64,000 nt of DNA from Bradyrhizobium sp. WSM471 (GTDB lineage: Bacteria > Pseudomonadota > Alphaproteobacteria > Rhizobiales > Xanthobacteraceae). Below, piece after piece: positions 31,641-41,496 of the stretch. The stretch spans positions 1,550,001-1,614,000 of the forward strand of contig NZ_CM001442.1 of assembly GCF_000244915.1 (NCBI RefSeq), in the 5' to 3' direction. A program made the position numbers and the translations under genes. Numbering within the stretch: position 1 is the stretch's first letter; each line of letters begins with the position of its first letter. Under the pieces are notes generated by a model, which made no database searches, was not told the origin of the DNA, and saw only the letters and a list, made by a program, of their open reading frames with translations.

Positions 31641-32029
31641 GTACCGAATGAGGATAGCAAACGATAGTTTAGCGAGATGTCAGATCCATCAGAATGGTTA
31701 CAAACCGTTGCGCGTCTCAGCCCAGCGCTAGGTATCAATCAAGACGTCTCGATCGAGCGGTCGCAGTTTCGCGCGTGTTGCGCAAGCCATATCGCCGTGA
31801 GCTAGAACGATCGAAATCCGCAAAGTTGCGTGGGCGTATACGACGAGCAAACCATCGTATGGCTTCGCCAATCCATTCTATATCCACCGTGTACCGCCGT
31901 AGAATTGAGCGAACCCTCAACCAGGCCGTAGATTGCCGTCCGGTCGCACCCCTCCGGTTGCGGGTGCCAAATGTGCCTTGGTCGCATCCGATTGGATTGC
32001 GTCCTTGCGACGGTGAAATCGTGCGGAAC

Positions 32030-32440
32030 ATGCAAGCGAAGGCGTCCTTGGCGAATCTGATGAAAGTTGCGCACACGCGCGATGTGGTCGCGATTGTGAA
32101 TGCAGATCAGTCAGTGCGTGAAGATCTGACGGATATGGTGTTTTCCGCAGGTTACGTGCCTGAACCATTCGAGAGCGCAGAGGGGTTCTCGAAATCAGAC
32201 CGCCGTTCGATCACGTCGTGCTTGATCGCGGACATGCACTCGAGCGCGATGAGTGGCCTCGAGCTCTTCGATCATCTGGTTGCATCCGGAGGCGCGATTC
32301 CTACCGTTCTGCTCACAGGCCACTCCGAACACGATGTGAGGCGAGGCCCTGGACGCCAGTTCATGAGCAAGCCTTTCGAAGGTAGCGAACTTCTGGCCTG
32401 CGTCAGGAGCCAGATAGCGAACAGGAATGACGCCCTATGA
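32030..32440 (+). CDS. Receiver-domain-like protein at the nodY/nodK position
   Basis: The frame from the ATG at 32030 gives 136 residues; another ATG at 32060 is possible and neither has a strong ribosome-binding site. The text [67 protein letters not shown] and [12 protein letters not shown] follows the fold of FixJ/NodW-type response-regulator receivers. The acceptor aspartate in LIADMH, the T of LLTGH and the lysine of SKPF are kept. The second acidic residue normally near the N-terminus is changed to N-A-D. There is no output domain. It overlaps nodA by four bases (ATGA), so it is translationally coupled. It occupies the place of nodY or nodK in other bradyrhizobia. Confidence 0.7.
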   Translation: MQAKASLANLMKVAHTRDVVAIVNADQSVREDLTDMVFSAGYVPEPFESAEGFSKSDRRSITSCLIADMHSSAMSGLELFDHLVASGGAIPTVLLTGHSEHDVRRGPGRQFMSKPFEGSELLACVRSQIANRNDAL

Positions 32441-33069
32441 ACATGATCGCGCCCGAATCCACACGAGGTGTTTCGGCGCGCCCTCCAGTCCGTTGGAGGT
32501 TGTGCTGGGAGAATGACCTTGAACTTGCTGACCATATTGAATTATCCGACTTCTTCCGGAAGACCTATGGTCCGACGGGGGAATTCAATGCAAAGCCCTT
32601 TGAAGGTCATCGAAGCTGGGCCGGCGCAAGGCCTGAAATTCGGGCAATCGGCTACGATGATCGTGGCGTTGCGATTCACATCGCGGCACTGCGCCGCTTC
32701 ATAAAAATTGGTCAGACCGATCTGCTCGTGGCTGAACTCGGATTGTACGGGGTTCGCCCGGATCTGGAGGGGCTTGGGATAACCCACTCGATCCGAGCGA
32801 TGTATCCCGTATTGCGAGATCTTGGCGTGCCGTTCGGCTTTGGCACGGTCCGAGCTGCCCTGCAGAAACATATTACCAGGCTGCTCGGGCGACAGGGATT
32901 GGCGACTGTTCTGCCAGGGCTCCGCGTCCGGTCCGCGCGTCCGGACATCTACCTCAATGTGCCTCCGACACGTGTGGAGGACGTGGTCGGCCTCGTTCTG
33001 CCGATTGCGAGACCCATGAGCGAATGGCCTGCGGGTGACACGATCGAACGGAACGGGCCAGAACTGTGA
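32437..33069 (+). CDS. nodA: NodA, N-acyltransferase for Nod factor
   Basis: NodA transfers a fatty-acyl chain from acyl carrier protein to the free amino group at the non-reducing end of the chito-oligosaccharide. The 210 residues match the bradyrhizobial length. Recognisable segments are [70 protein letters not shown] and [31 protein letters not shown]. The ATG overlaps the stop of the preceding gene, and its own TGA overlaps the nodB GTG. It is the first biosynthetic gene of the operon and appears intact; the second nod locus in the window has lost its copy. Confidence 0.97.
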   Translation: MNMIAPESTRGVSARPPVRWRLCWENDLELADHIELSDFFRKTYGPTGEFNAKPFEGHRSWAGARPEIRAIGYDDRGVAIHIAALRRFIKIGQTDLLVAELGLYGVRPDLEGLGITHSIRAMYPVLRDLGVPFGFGTVRAALQKHITRLLGRQGLATVLPGLRVRSARPDIYLNVPPTRVEDVVGLVLPIARPMSEWPAGDTIERNGPEL

Positions 33070-33725
33070 GGTCCACAAACGACGCGACTGAAGCGCGGAG
33101 CGACTACGCCGATGCCGGCGGAGAGCCTTGCGTCTATCTGAGCTTTGATGATGGTCCCAACCCGCTTTGCACGCCGGCTATCCTGGATGTTCTGGCGCAG
33201 CATCGGACGCCCGCCACCTTCTGCGTGATCGGTGCATACGCGGCGGCCCAGCCGCAGCTGATCCAGCGCATCATTGCAGAAGGGCACGAGGTCGCAAACC
33301 ACACAATGACGCACCCGGACTTGGCCAAATGCATAGCGGATGAGGTGGAATACGAGATCCTCACGACGAATAAGGTCATTGGAATGGCCTGCCCCGGGGC
33401 CTCTGTGCGGCACATGCGTGCGCCGTACGGGATCTGGAGCAAGGAGGCCTTCGCCGTGTCGGCGAAGGCCGAACTGGCAGCCCTGCACTGGTCAGTCGAC
33501 CCGCAAGACTGGTCGCGTCCCGGCGTCGAGGCGATTGTTGCCGCGGTGCTGGCCTCGGTCCGGCCGGGCTCAATCGTGCTCCTGCACGACGGATGCCCTC
33601 CCGACGAGTTGGGACGCTGCCCTCATGCTGGTCGGCGCGACCAGACCGTGACGGCGCTCGCCCAACTCATTCCAGCACTGCATGACCGTGGATTTGCAAT
33701 CCGGTCGCTTCCTCAACCTCACTGA
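33066..33725 (+). CDS. nodB: NodB, chitooligosaccharide deacetylase
   Basis: NodB removes the N-acetyl group from the terminal glucosamine, opening the site used by NodA. The polysaccharide-deacetylase motifs are complete: SFDDGP (26-31) with the metal-binding D, HTMTH (79-83) with both histidines, RAPYG (118-122), WSVDPQDW and IVLLHDG (170-176). The 219-residue length is normal. The GTG start at 33066 overlaps the nodA stop. A truncated duplicate of this gene lies at 19556-19925 on the other strand. Confidence 0.97.
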   Translation: MRSTNDATEARSDYADAGGEPCVYLSFDDGPNPLCTPAILDVLAQHRTPATFCVIGAYAAAQPQLIQRIIAEGHEVANHTMTHPDLAKCIADEVEYEILTTNKVIGMACPGASVRHMRAPYGIWSKEAFAVSAKAELAALHWSVDPQDWSRPGVEAIVAAVLASVRPGSIVLLHDGCPPDELGRCPHAGRRDQTVTALAQLIPALHDRGFAIRSLPQPH

Positions 33726-33739
33726 ATAGATCGGTTCCC

Positions 33740-35098
33740 ATGAGCCTGCTTGCCACCATCAGCACCGCTGCTGTTGCCTCCTACGCGTTGCTCTCCAGCG
33801 TCCACAAGAGCGCGCAGGCGCTTTATGCGCTGCGAAGCGACGCTCCACTGCCGCCGTACGACCCGATCGACGCCGATGCTCTGCCCAGCGTCGATGTCAT
33901 CGTGCCCTGCTTCAACGAGGACCCGCGCACGCTGGCGGCCTGCCTGAAGTCTATCGCAAGCCAGGATTACCCAGGGCGATTACAGGTCTATGTGGTCGAC
34001 GACGGCTCTGCAAATGTCGGCGCAGTGGCCGCGGTCCACGCGAGCTACGCGTATGACCCGAGATTCACTATCATTCTGCTGCCAAGCAATGTTGGAAAAC
34101 GCAAGGCGCAGATCGCAGCGATTCGCCGCTCATTCGGCGATCTCGTGCTCAACGTCGACTCCGACACGGAAATCGACAGCGACGTGGTCAGCAAGCTGGT
34201 GCGCAAGATGCAGAATCCAGCCGTCGGCGCGGCCATGGGCCAATTGAAGGCCAGCAACCGAAACGACAGCTGGCTGACCCGATTGATCGACATGGAGTAC
34301 TGGTTGGCTTGCAACGAGGAGCGCGCGGCGCAGACGCGGTTTGGTGCCGTCATGTGCTGCTGTGGGCCGTGCGCCATGTACCGGCGCTCCGCGCTGCTGT
34401 TGCTGCTCGAGCAATACGAGACGCAGTTCTTCCGGGGAAAACCCAGCGACTTCGGTGAGGACCGTCATCTCACCATCCTCATGCTCAAGGCAGGGTTCCG
34501 AACGGAGTACGTTCCGGACGCCATCGCCGCCACGGTGGTCCCGGACACGCTCTTGCCGTATCTGCGCCAACAGCTCCGCTGGGCGCGCAGCACCTACCGC
34601 GACACCCTGCTCGGTTTGCACCTGCTGCCCGGCCTCGACCGGTACCTCACGCTGGACGTGGTTGGACAGAACCTCGGCCCGCTGCTGCTCGCCATCTCAT
34701 CGATTGCCGCGCTCGCTCAGCTCGCGCTCACGGGCACCGTGCCCTGGTGGACCGGTCTGACCATCGTCGCGATGACCCTGATTCGATGCAGCGTGGCAGC
34801 CCTGCGCGCCGGCGAGCTTCGATTTATCGGCTTCTCGCTGCACACCCCGATCAACATCTTCCTCCTGCTCCCGATGAAAGCCTATGCGCTCTGTACCTTG
34901 AGCAACAGCGATTGGCTCTCGCGCAAAATAGCGAAATCACCAGACGTTGATGAATCGAAGGGCTCGACCGAAGACGCGACAACTGGACCAAGCCTTAACC
35001 CCGGATCGGAAATGCCTGGCGCAATTCGCAGGGCAGGTCTTGCGCGCGCTCCATCGCAGCTGATCGCGCCGGATGGCATTGCGGCCGAGACTGAGTGA
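33740..35098 (+). CDS. nodC: NodC, N-acetylglucosaminyltransferase (chitin oligosaccharide synthase)
   Basis: NodC, an inner-membrane processive GT2 enzyme, builds the chitin oligosaccharide backbone from UDP-GlcNAc. The motifs VDVIVPCFNE, VVDDGS (85-90), DSD (140-142), the catalytic region GEDRH (239-243) and QQLRW (277-281) are all present. There is an N-terminal membrane segment and a hydrophobic C-terminal cluster (about 310-400). Length is 452 residues. The ATG is 14 bases after the nodB stop. The minus-strand pseudogene at 15700-16824 is nearly identical over most of its length, pointing to a recent duplication. Confidence 0.97.
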   Translation: MSLLATISTAAVASYALLSSVHKSAQALYALRSDAPLPPYDPIDADALPSVDVIVPCFNEDPRTLAACLKSIASQDYPGRLQVYVVDDGSANVGAVAAVHASYAYDPRFTIILLPSNVGKRKAQIAAIRRSFGDLVLNVDSDTEIDSDVVSKLVRKMQNPAVGAAMGQLKASNRNDSWLTRLIDMEYWLACNEERAAQTRFGAVMCCCGPCAMYRRSALLLLLEQYETQFFRGKPSDFGEDRHLTILMLKAGFRTEYVPDAIAATVVPDTLLPYLRQQLRWARSTYRDTLLGLHLLPGLDRYLTLDVVGQNLGPLLLAISSIAALAQLALTGTVPWWTGLTIVAMTLIRCSVAALRAGELRFIGFSLHTPINIFLLLPMKAYALCTLSNSDWLSRKIAKSPDVDESKGSTEDATTGPSLNPGSEMPGAIRRAGLARAPSQLIAPDGIAAETE

Positions 35099-35121
35099 GC
35101 AGCTTTGTAGGAGATTAGGTC

Positions 35122-35751
35122 GTGAACGTGCACCAGACATATCAATCGTTGGAACGGGAGCTGTCTAATGAGGATCCGTGGCGGCTCGACGACAATCCGT
35201 TCGAACGTGAGCGTCACACCCAATTGCTGCGGCTGTCGCTGTCGAACAGCGCCGTCTCAAATGGCCTCGAAATCGGGTGCGCGGCCGGTGCGTTTACAGA
35301 GAAGCTTGCTCCTCACTGCAAACGGCTCACGGTCATCGATGTTATGCCGCGAGCGATCGGTCGAGCGGTCCAGCGGACCAAGAGGTGGTCGCATATCAGC
35401 TGGGCGGCGACTGACATTCTGCAGTTCTCGGCCGCAGAGCTGTTCGATCTGATCGTGGTCGCCGAAGTTCTCTATTATCTCGAAGACATGACACAAATGC
35501 GTACTGCAGTCGGCAACATGGTCAAGATGCTTGCTCCGGGTGGGCATCTGGTCTTCGGATCTGCACGTGATGCGACCTGCAAGCGATGGGGGCATGTCGC
35601 TGGCGCCGAGACGGTCATCACGATTTTGACTGAAGCCCTCATTGAGGTCGAACGCGTGCAGTGCCAGGGGCAGTCGGCTGACGAAGACTGCCTTTTGGTC
35701 CGCTTTCGGAATCCGGAGCCATCTTTGATCCCACCCAACGGCCGAGGCTGA
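35122..35751 (+). CDS. nodS: NodS, SAM-dependent N-methyltransferase
   Basis: NodS N-methylates the deacetylated terminal glucosamine of the Nod factor, before acylation by NodA. The protein has 209 residues, the family length. GLEIGCAAGAFTEKLAP (about 48-64) is the SAM-binding motif I, VIDVMPRAIGRA the acidic motif II, and FDLIVVAEVLYYLED a post-motif region. The GTG start follows GGAG by about 9 bases. It sits between nodC and nodU, as in other N-methylating rhizobia. Confidence 0.95.
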   Translation: MNVHQTYQSLERELSNEDPWRLDDNPFERERHTQLLRLSLSNSAVSNGLEIGCAAGAFTEKLAPHCKRLTVIDVMPRAIGRAVQRTKRWSHISWAATDILQFSAAELFDLIVVAEVLYYLEDMTQMRTAVGNMVKMLAPGGHLVFGSARDATCKRWGHVAGAETVITILTEALIEVERVQCQGQSADEDCLLVRFRNPEPSLIPPNGRG

Positions 35752-35762
35752 AAGGAGCCACT

Positions 35763-37475
35763 ATGCGTATCTGCGGTATCAAGTTGACGCATGACGGGGC
35801 AGTCGCTCTGATTGAGGACGGGCGAGTGGTGTTCTGCGTCGAGCAGGAGAAGCTGAACAATAATCCGCGTTATCAAACCATCGACAACCTGGATTCCGTT
35901 GTTAGCGCCTTGGCGGAGCACGGGCTCGATCCGAGCGATGTCGATCAGTTCGTCATTGATGGCTGGGATGGAGAGCTCGAATCCCAGTTTGAAGTCCTTA
36001 GTGGGACGACGACCGTCAAGCTCAAGGGCGCGCCGTATGTCGAACGCCAAGGCGATAGCCCCCTCGCGTCCCGCGATCGCATCGGCCTTATGCTTGATGG
36101 GAAACTATATCCGTATCAAAGCTATCCCCATGTCACCGGGCACGTAGCATCCGCATACTGCACCAGCTCGTTTGCCAAATCCGCACAATCTGCTTTCTGC
36201 TTGGTGTGGGACGGCTGCATGTTTCCGCGCCTCTACTATGTCGAGGCGCACGGGATTCGGTTCATCGAGTGCCTGTTTCCGATGATAGGCCACGCCTATG
36301 CGACGGCAGGACATCACTTTGGACCTTACAGGCGGGCAGACCGGACCAGCTGGGATCTCGGCATAGCCGGCAAGCTGATGGCCTATATCGCTCTCGGAGC
36401 TCCCGACGAGGAGATTATTAAGACGTTTCAGGAGCTTTATCAGGCGCACTTTGCCACGGATGCTGAGGGCGCCTGTCATAAGCTTGCACAGATCAACAGC
36501 TCACTATCACCACTTGAAGCTCTGCACGACTTCTTCGATGCGTGCGCACTGCGATTGAAGGCCAAGCAAGCCGAAGACATCCTTGCGTCATTTCACGTCT
36601 TTCTAGAGCGCCTGCTGGTTCGCACAATCGCTGATGTTGTGCAGCGACATTCGGATCTTGCGGGGGTGCGTAACCTCTGCATAGCCGGCGGGTGTGGCCT
36701 GAATATCAAGTGGAATAGTGCATTTCGTGCGACCGGCCTGTTCGACGACGTGTGGGTGCCGCCCTTTCCGAACGACAGTGGCTCAGCGATCGGTGCTGCT
36801 TGCTGTGCACTGGCGGCACAGCAAGGCTTTAGAGCTCTGGAATGGACGGTCTACAGTGGACCGGCCGTTCGTTCCAGCGAAGTCCCGCCCGGATGGGACG
36901 GCGCGCCCTGCACTATGGGCGAACTTGCGGCAATCCTCGCGAGTGACAAGCCCGTGATCTTCCTTGCCGGGCGTGCCGAGCTCGGACCACGTGCGTTGGG
37001 TGGCAGAAGCATTCTCGCGGCTGCGAGCTGGGAGGGAATGAAAGACCATCTCAACGACGTCAAGCTTAGAGAGCATTTCAGGCCGGTAGCGCCGATATGC
37101 CTGGAGGATCGTGCGGCGGAGATTTTTAGCCCTGGAGTACCCGATCCGTACATGCTGTTCGATCACCAGACGCGACCGGAATGGCGGGACAAAATTCCCG
37201 CGGTCGTGCATCTCGATGGATCTGCTCGCCTACAGACGGTTTCCAGAACATCTCAGCATAAAGTGGTCGAGCTTCTCATCGCGTACGAGAAGCTCACAGC
37301 CATTCCGCTGCTTTGCAATACCAGCGCCAATTTGCATGGACGCGGCTTTTTCCCGGATGCTGCCGCCGCGTGCCAGTGGGGACGCATCGATCACGTGTGG
37401 TGTGACGGCCTGCTTTGGACGAAAAAGCACGCGACCAAGGACGCGGTGCGAACAACGTCCGTCGCGATCGCGTAA
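35763..37475 (+). CDS. nodU: NodU, carbamoyltransferase (6-O) of Nod factor
   Basis: NodU uses carbamoyl phosphate to add a carbamoyl group to the non-reducing sugar, reported at O-6. The 570-residue protein starts [37 protein letters not shown], the ASKHA/Kae1-like N-domain. [18 protein letters not shown] follows, and then the signature [20 protein letters not shown] of the carbamoyltransferase C-domain and [24 protein letters not shown] precedes the ATG. It appears intact, in operon with nodS, and is a distant paralogue of NolO further downstream. Confidence 0.95.
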   Translation: MRICGIKLTHDGAVALIEDGRVVFCVEQEKLNNNPRYQTIDNLDSVVSALAEHGLDPSDVDQFVIDGWDGELESQFEVLSGTTTVKLKGAPYVERQGDSPLASRDRIGLMLDGKLYPYQSYPHVTGHVASAYCTSSFAKSAQSAFCLVWDGCMFPRLYYVEAHGIRFIECLFPMIGHAYATAGHHFGPYRRADRTSWDLGIAGKLMAYIALGAPDEEIIKTFQELYQAHFATDAEGACHKLAQINSSLSPLEALHDFFDACALRLKAKQAEDILASFHVFLERLLVRTIADVVQRHSDLAGVRNLCIAGGCGLNIKWNSAFRATGLFDDVWVPPFPNDSGSAIGAACCALAAQQGFRALEWTVYSGPAVRSSEVPPGWDGAPCTMGELAAILASDKPVIFLAGRAELGPRALGGRSILAAASWEGMKDHLNDVKLREHFRPVAPICLEDRAAEIFSPGVPDPYMLFDHQTRPEWRDKIPAVVHLDGSARLQTVSRTSQHKVVELLIAYEKLTAIPLLCNTSANLHGRGFFPDAAAACQWGRIDHVWCDGLLWTKKHATKDAVRTTSVAIA

Positions 37476-37479
37476 GCAA

Positions 37480-38394
37480 ATGTCAACCCCGGCAATCGAC
37501 CTTTTCGAGGTGAGCAAGTCCTACAAGGACCGGACCGTCGTGGACGCTCTTTCGTTTACGGTCTCGCCCGGAGAGTGCTTCGGTCTGCTGGGACCAAACG
37601 GCGCGGGTAAAAGTACGCTTGCGCGATTGATCCTGGGTGTTGCATCGCCCGACGCAGGTAAGATCCACGTGCTTGGCGAGCCGGTGCCGGCACATGCGCC
37701 GTTGGCGCGTCGGGGCATCGGGGTTGTCCCACAGTTCGATAACCTTGATCTTCAGCTCACCGTGCGCGAAAACTTGCTCGTTTTCGGTCGCTACTTCGGC
37801 ATGAGCGCGACCGAGGTCAACGCGGTGACGCCGTCACTGCTCGAATTCGCCCGCTTAGAGAACAAGGCGGACGCCCGCGTCGCCGAACTGTCCGGCGGCA
37901 TGAAGCGGCGGCTGACGCTGGCACGTGCCCTCATTAACGACCCGCAGGTATTGGTACTTGACGAGCCGACGACTGGCCTCGATCCGCACGGCCGTCATCT
38001 CATCTGGGAACGCTTGCGCTGGCTATTAGCGCGCGGCAAAACGATTCTTCTCACCACCCATTTCATGGAAGAGGCGGAGCGATTGTGCGACCGCCTGTGC
38101 GTGCTTGAGCACGGCCGCAAGATCGCCGAAGGGCAGCCTCATGCTCTGATCGAGCAGCAGATCGGGTGTCAGGTGATCGAGATTTACGGTGGTGACCCGC
38201 ATGAGTTGCTGCCGCTGGTCAGAACCCAAGTGCAGCACGCTGAGGTGAGCGGGGAGACGCTGTTTTGCTATGTCAAGGATCCCGAGCAGGTGCGTCGCCG
38301 ACTTGGCAACCGTACGGATCTCCGCCTTCTGCAGCGTCCTCCAAATCTGGAGGATGTCTTCTTACGGCTAACCGGGCGAGAGATGAAGGACTGA
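37480..38394 (+). CDS. nodI: NodI, ATPase of Nod-factor exporter
   Basis: NodI is the nucleotide-binding subunit that with NodJ exports Nod factor across the inner membrane. It has 304 residues from the ATG at 37480, four bases after the nodU stop; the longer open frame from 37111 runs through nodU and was rejected. Walker A is GPNGAGKST (38-46), the signature is LSGGM (137-141), Walker B is VLVLDEP (157-163), and the switch histidine is in [11 protein letters not shown]. The C-terminal part fits the DrrA-like subfamily. Confidence 0.96.
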   Translation: MSTPAIDLFEVSKSYKDRTVVDALSFTVSPGECFGLLGPNGAGKSTLARLILGVASPDAGKIHVLGEPVPAHAPLARRGIGVVPQFDNLDLQLTVRENLLVFGRYFGMSATEVNAVTPSLLEFARLENKADARVAELSGGMKRRLTLARALINDPQVLVLDEPTTGLDPHGRHLIWERLRWLLARGKTILLTTHFMEEAERLCDRLCVLEHGRKIAEGQPHALIEQQIGCQVIEIYGGDPHELLPLVRTQVQHAEVSGETLFCYVKDPEQVRRRLGNRTDLRLLQRPPNLEDVFLRLTGREMKD

Positions 38395-38397
38395 ACG

Positions 38398-39186
38398 ATG
38401 TGGCAACGTTTTGCGTCCGCGCTCCCTGCCAATCCATGGAATTGGATCGCGGTATGGCGCCGCAACTTTCTGGTCTGGCGGAAAGTCGCTCTGGCGTCGA
38501 TTCTTGGGAATCTGGCCGAGCCGATGAGCTCTCTGTTCGGTCTTGGTTTTGGCCTCGGAATGATCGTAGGTGGCGTTGAGGGGACTTCATACATTGCGTT
38601 TCTGGCGGCTGGTATGGTCGCCACAAGCGCAATGGTCTCCTCAACCTTTGAAACCATCTATGGGGTTTACGCTCGCATGCAGACAGGTTGCACGTGGGAG
38701 GCGGTGCTCTGTACGCCTCTTACGCTCGGCGACATTGTTCTAGGTGAAGTGGCATGGGCAGCGAGCAAGGCCTTGCTCGCCGGGACGGCGATCACGATTG
38801 TCGCCGTCGCGCTGGGGTATGCAGAGTGGTCGTCCATTCCCTATGCGTTACCAGCCATCGCCCTCACTGGCGTTGCTTTCGCGAGCCTCGCAATGGTCGT
38901 TTCAGCTCTTGCACCGAGCCACGACTATTTCATCTTCTACCAATCACTTATCCTCACGCCCATGATGTATTTGAGCGGGGCGATCTTCCCAATCAGCCAG
39001 CTGCCTGGTTCATTTCAACGCATCGCGGCTTTGTTGCCCCTGACACATTCGGTCGATCTCATTCGTCCAGCAATGCTCGGTCGGCCGGTCGACAGCGTCG
39101 GTTTGCATGTGGGCGCACTTTGCATCTACGCAGCCATTCCCTTCATCGTCTCAGCTGCGCTGCTTCGGCAACGCCTGATGCGGTGA
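38398..39186 (+). CDS. nodJ: NodJ, permease of Nod-factor exporter
   Basis: NodJ is the ABC-2-type membrane subunit that pairs with NodI. The 262-residue protein has six hydrophobic spans, starting around [15 protein letters not shown] and continuing in [18 protein letters not shown]. It contains the ABC-2 signature region [46 protein letters not shown]. Its ATG comes three bases after the nodI stop, indicating coupled translation. It appears intact. Confidence 0.95.
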   Translation: MWQRFASALPANPWNWIAVWRRNFLVWRKVALASILGNLAEPMSSLFGLGFGLGMIVGGVEGTSYIAFLAAGMVATSAMVSSTFETIYGVYARMQTGCTWEAVLCTPLTLGDIVLGEVAWAASKALLAGTAITIVAVALGYAEWSSIPYALPAIALTGVAFASLAMVVSALAPSHDYFIFYQSLILTPMMYLSGAIFPISQLPGSFQRIAALLPLTHSVDLIRPAMLGRPVDSVGLHVGALCIYAAIPFIVSAALLRQRLMR

Positions 39187-39318
39187 GAGGAACAAGACCT
39201 AAAGCGAAGCGTCGCGCGTGTTGGCGATGCCTGCGGCCCCGCGGCGACGTGCAGCCTACTCGCCAACCAAGCGATATGAAATAGGCCAACAGGCCTCTCA
39301 AAATGAACGGAGAACAAG

Positions 39319-41331
39319 ATGCTGTGTCTAGGATTGAGTGGCGGGCTTGACAGGGTCTATGAAAACCCGCTGCAACTACCGAGCACGTTTCTGCACGACG
39401 GCGCCGCGGTGCTCGTCAAGGACGGACGCGTGATCGCCGCCGTTGAAGAGGAGCGCCTCAACCGCATCAAACATTCGAACAAGCTCCCGAGCAGTGCGAT
39501 TGAATACTGTCTAGCAGCCGCGGGTGTGGAGCTTCGCGACGTCGATCGTATTGCGTTCTACGCGACTGAAGCCTACTGCAATTCGATGCTCGAACGGTTG
39601 TTCATCTCACAACCTGAGATCTCAATTCCGCTGGATGCGAATCTCCTGTTGCGGCACCTTCTCGCGGCAGAGTTCGGTACCCAAGTTGACCCTTCGCGGG
39701 TGTCATTCGTAGGCCATCATCAGGCCCATGCCGTAAGCGCTTTGGCAATGTCCGGTTTTGAAGAAAGCCTGGTTCTCGCGATCGACGGCTGTGGCGACTT
39801 CCTCTCGGGTCTGTTGGCGGTGGGGTCGGGCACCGAAATGACCGAGCTCATGACGTTTCCAGAAACCAACTCTCTCGGACTGTTCTATCTGGAAACGATC
39901 CGATACCTCGGCTACGGCCTGTTCGACGAATATAAGGTCATGGGATTGGCTCCTTATGGAGATCCCGCTCGCTATCGCGAGCTTTTCTCCCAATTTTATG
40001 AGCTCTCCCCCAACGGTGCCTACCGCGTTCACCTCGACCGTATCGGCCCGGCATTGCTGCGCAATGTCGAGGTCCGGCGAAAGGGAATGCCGTTCACGCA
40101 ACAGCACCGAGATGTGAGCGCTTCATTGCAGGAGGCGCTGGAGCGGATCGTCTTTCACATTCTTCGGCATTATCGTGAGCAGACCGGAATGAAACGGTTG
40201 TGCCTGGCTGGCGGGGTGGCCCACAACTGCACGCTAAACGGAAAACTGCTGTACTCAGGCCTGTTCGAAGAGATTTTTGTGCAGCCGGCCTCGCATGATG
40301 CCGGATGCGCATTGGGTGCGGCGCTGATGGTATCGAACGAGGCCGGGCAGGCTCCGCCCCGCGAACGACTACAGGCGGTTTATTGGGGGCCCGATGTCGG
40401 CAGCGACGACAGCATTGAACAGGAACTGAAGGGATGGGCCGGACACCTCGAGATTGAACGGACCGCTGACGTCGCAGCCAGAGCAGCCGAGTGGATCGCT
40501 GATGGCGCTGTGATCGGGTGGGTACAGGGCCGGTCCGAGTTCGGCCCTCGTGCGCTCGGCAACCGCAGCATTCTTGCGGACCCGAGGCCCGCGACAAACA
40601 AGGACCGGATCAATGCGATGGTCAAGAAGCGCGAGAGTTATCGACCGTTCGCGCCATCGGTTCTCGAGGAGGATGCGGGCGCGTTCTTTGAGTTGCCGGA
40701 TGGTCGTGCAGAATATTTCTTCATGAATTTCGTCGTGCGCGTGCGCGAATCCATGCGTGCATTGCTGGGCGCGATCACGCATATCGATGGTACGGCTCGG
40801 CTGCAAACCGTGTCCCGCACGAGCAATGCCGCCTATTGGGAACTTATCAATGCGTTCAAGGCTCGAACGGGCGTCCCGATTCTGCTTAATACGTCGTTCA
40901 ACAATAATGCCGAACCGATCGTAGATTCGGTTGCCGATGCGATTACGGCGTTTTTGTCGACCGAGCTGGATGGCCTTGTGGTCGGGTCATTCCTCATCAA
41001 AAAGCGGGCAACAACGCTCGAAAATTGGACCGCGCTCGCTGTGTCACTGCCGCCCCATGTATCTCTTTACCGGGTTCGCGCTCATGCGGGCCGAGACCGC
41101 CAGGAGACAATCTGCGAGATCCGCATGGGTCACTCCAGCCATGACAGCGTGCGCGTCTCGCATGACCTATTCGACATGCTGATGCAAATCGAGAAGGAAG
41201 CTGTTCTGGCCGATCTTCTCGCCAGGGTCACCTCTGACAAGACCAGGCGCGAAGCTCTCCTGAACGAACTGCGCGGGCTGTGGGATCAGCGTCGTATTCG
41301 GCTGCATCCGTCACAGACTGGGCCGTCATAA
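39319..41331 (+). CDS. nolO: NolO, carbamoyltransferase (3-O) of Nod factor
   Basis: NolO carbamoylates the non-reducing end of the Nod factor, reported at O-3 or O-4. The 670-residue protein has the NodU/TobZ fold: LSGGLDRVYENPLQLPSTFLHDGAAVLVKDGRVIAAVEEERLNRIKHSN at the start, VGHHQAHAVSALAMSGF with the catalytic-type histidines, CLAGGVAHNCTLNGKLLYSGLF, and GRSEFGPRALGNRSILADPR. It is about 100 residues longer than NodU at the C-terminus. A gap of 132 bases follows nodJ. In some strains this gene appears broken into smaller ORFs (nolMNO); here it is one frame. Confidence 0.94.
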   Translation: MLCLGLSGGLDRVYENPLQLPSTFLHDGAAVLVKDGRVIAAVEEERLNRIKHSNKLPSSAIEYCLAAAGVELRDVDRIAFYATEAYCNSMLERLFISQPEISIPLDANLLLRHLLAAEFGTQVDPSRVSFVGHHQAHAVSALAMSGFEESLVLAIDGCGDFLSGLLAVGSGTEMTELMTFPETNSLGLFYLETIRYLGYGLFDEYKVMGLAPYGDPARYRELFSQFYELSPNGAYRVHLDRIGPALLRNVEVRRKGMPFTQQHRDVSASLQEALERIVFHILRHYREQTGMKRLCLAGGVAHNCTLNGKLLYSGLFEEIFVQPASHDAGCALGAALMVSNEAGQAPPRERLQAVYWGPDVGSDDSIEQELKGWAGHLEIERTADVAARAAEWIADGAVIGWVQGRSEFGPRALGNRSILADPRPATNKDRINAMVKKRESYRPFAPSVLEEDAGAFFELPDGRAEYFFMNFVVRVRESMRALLGAITHIDGTARLQTVSRTSNAAYWELINAFKARTGVPILLNTSFNNNAEPIVDSVADAITAFLSTELDGLVVGSFLIKKRATTLENWTALAVSLPPHVSLYRVRAHAGRDRQETICEIRMGHSSHDSVRVSHDLFDMLMQIEKEAVLADLLARVTSDKTRREALLNELRGLWDQRRIRLHPSQTGPS

Positions 41332-41496
41332 AAGGTGCGTAATGTGACACCTCCAGCATGACCTGCCAATCGCAGTGCCGTGCAGGATGAGTTTGCGGGT
41401 TGGGTGACTTGCGTCCAGGTGACCAGCGCCCGGCGTGGATCGGCATCGCAGATGAGTTGGTGCGCCACACTCGCGCAACGAGAAGGGTTTGATAAC

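Noticed and set aside
37111..37479. Extension of the NodI frame upstream to 37111
   Set aside because: It lies inside nodU; the ATG at 37480 directly after the nodU stop gives the family length.
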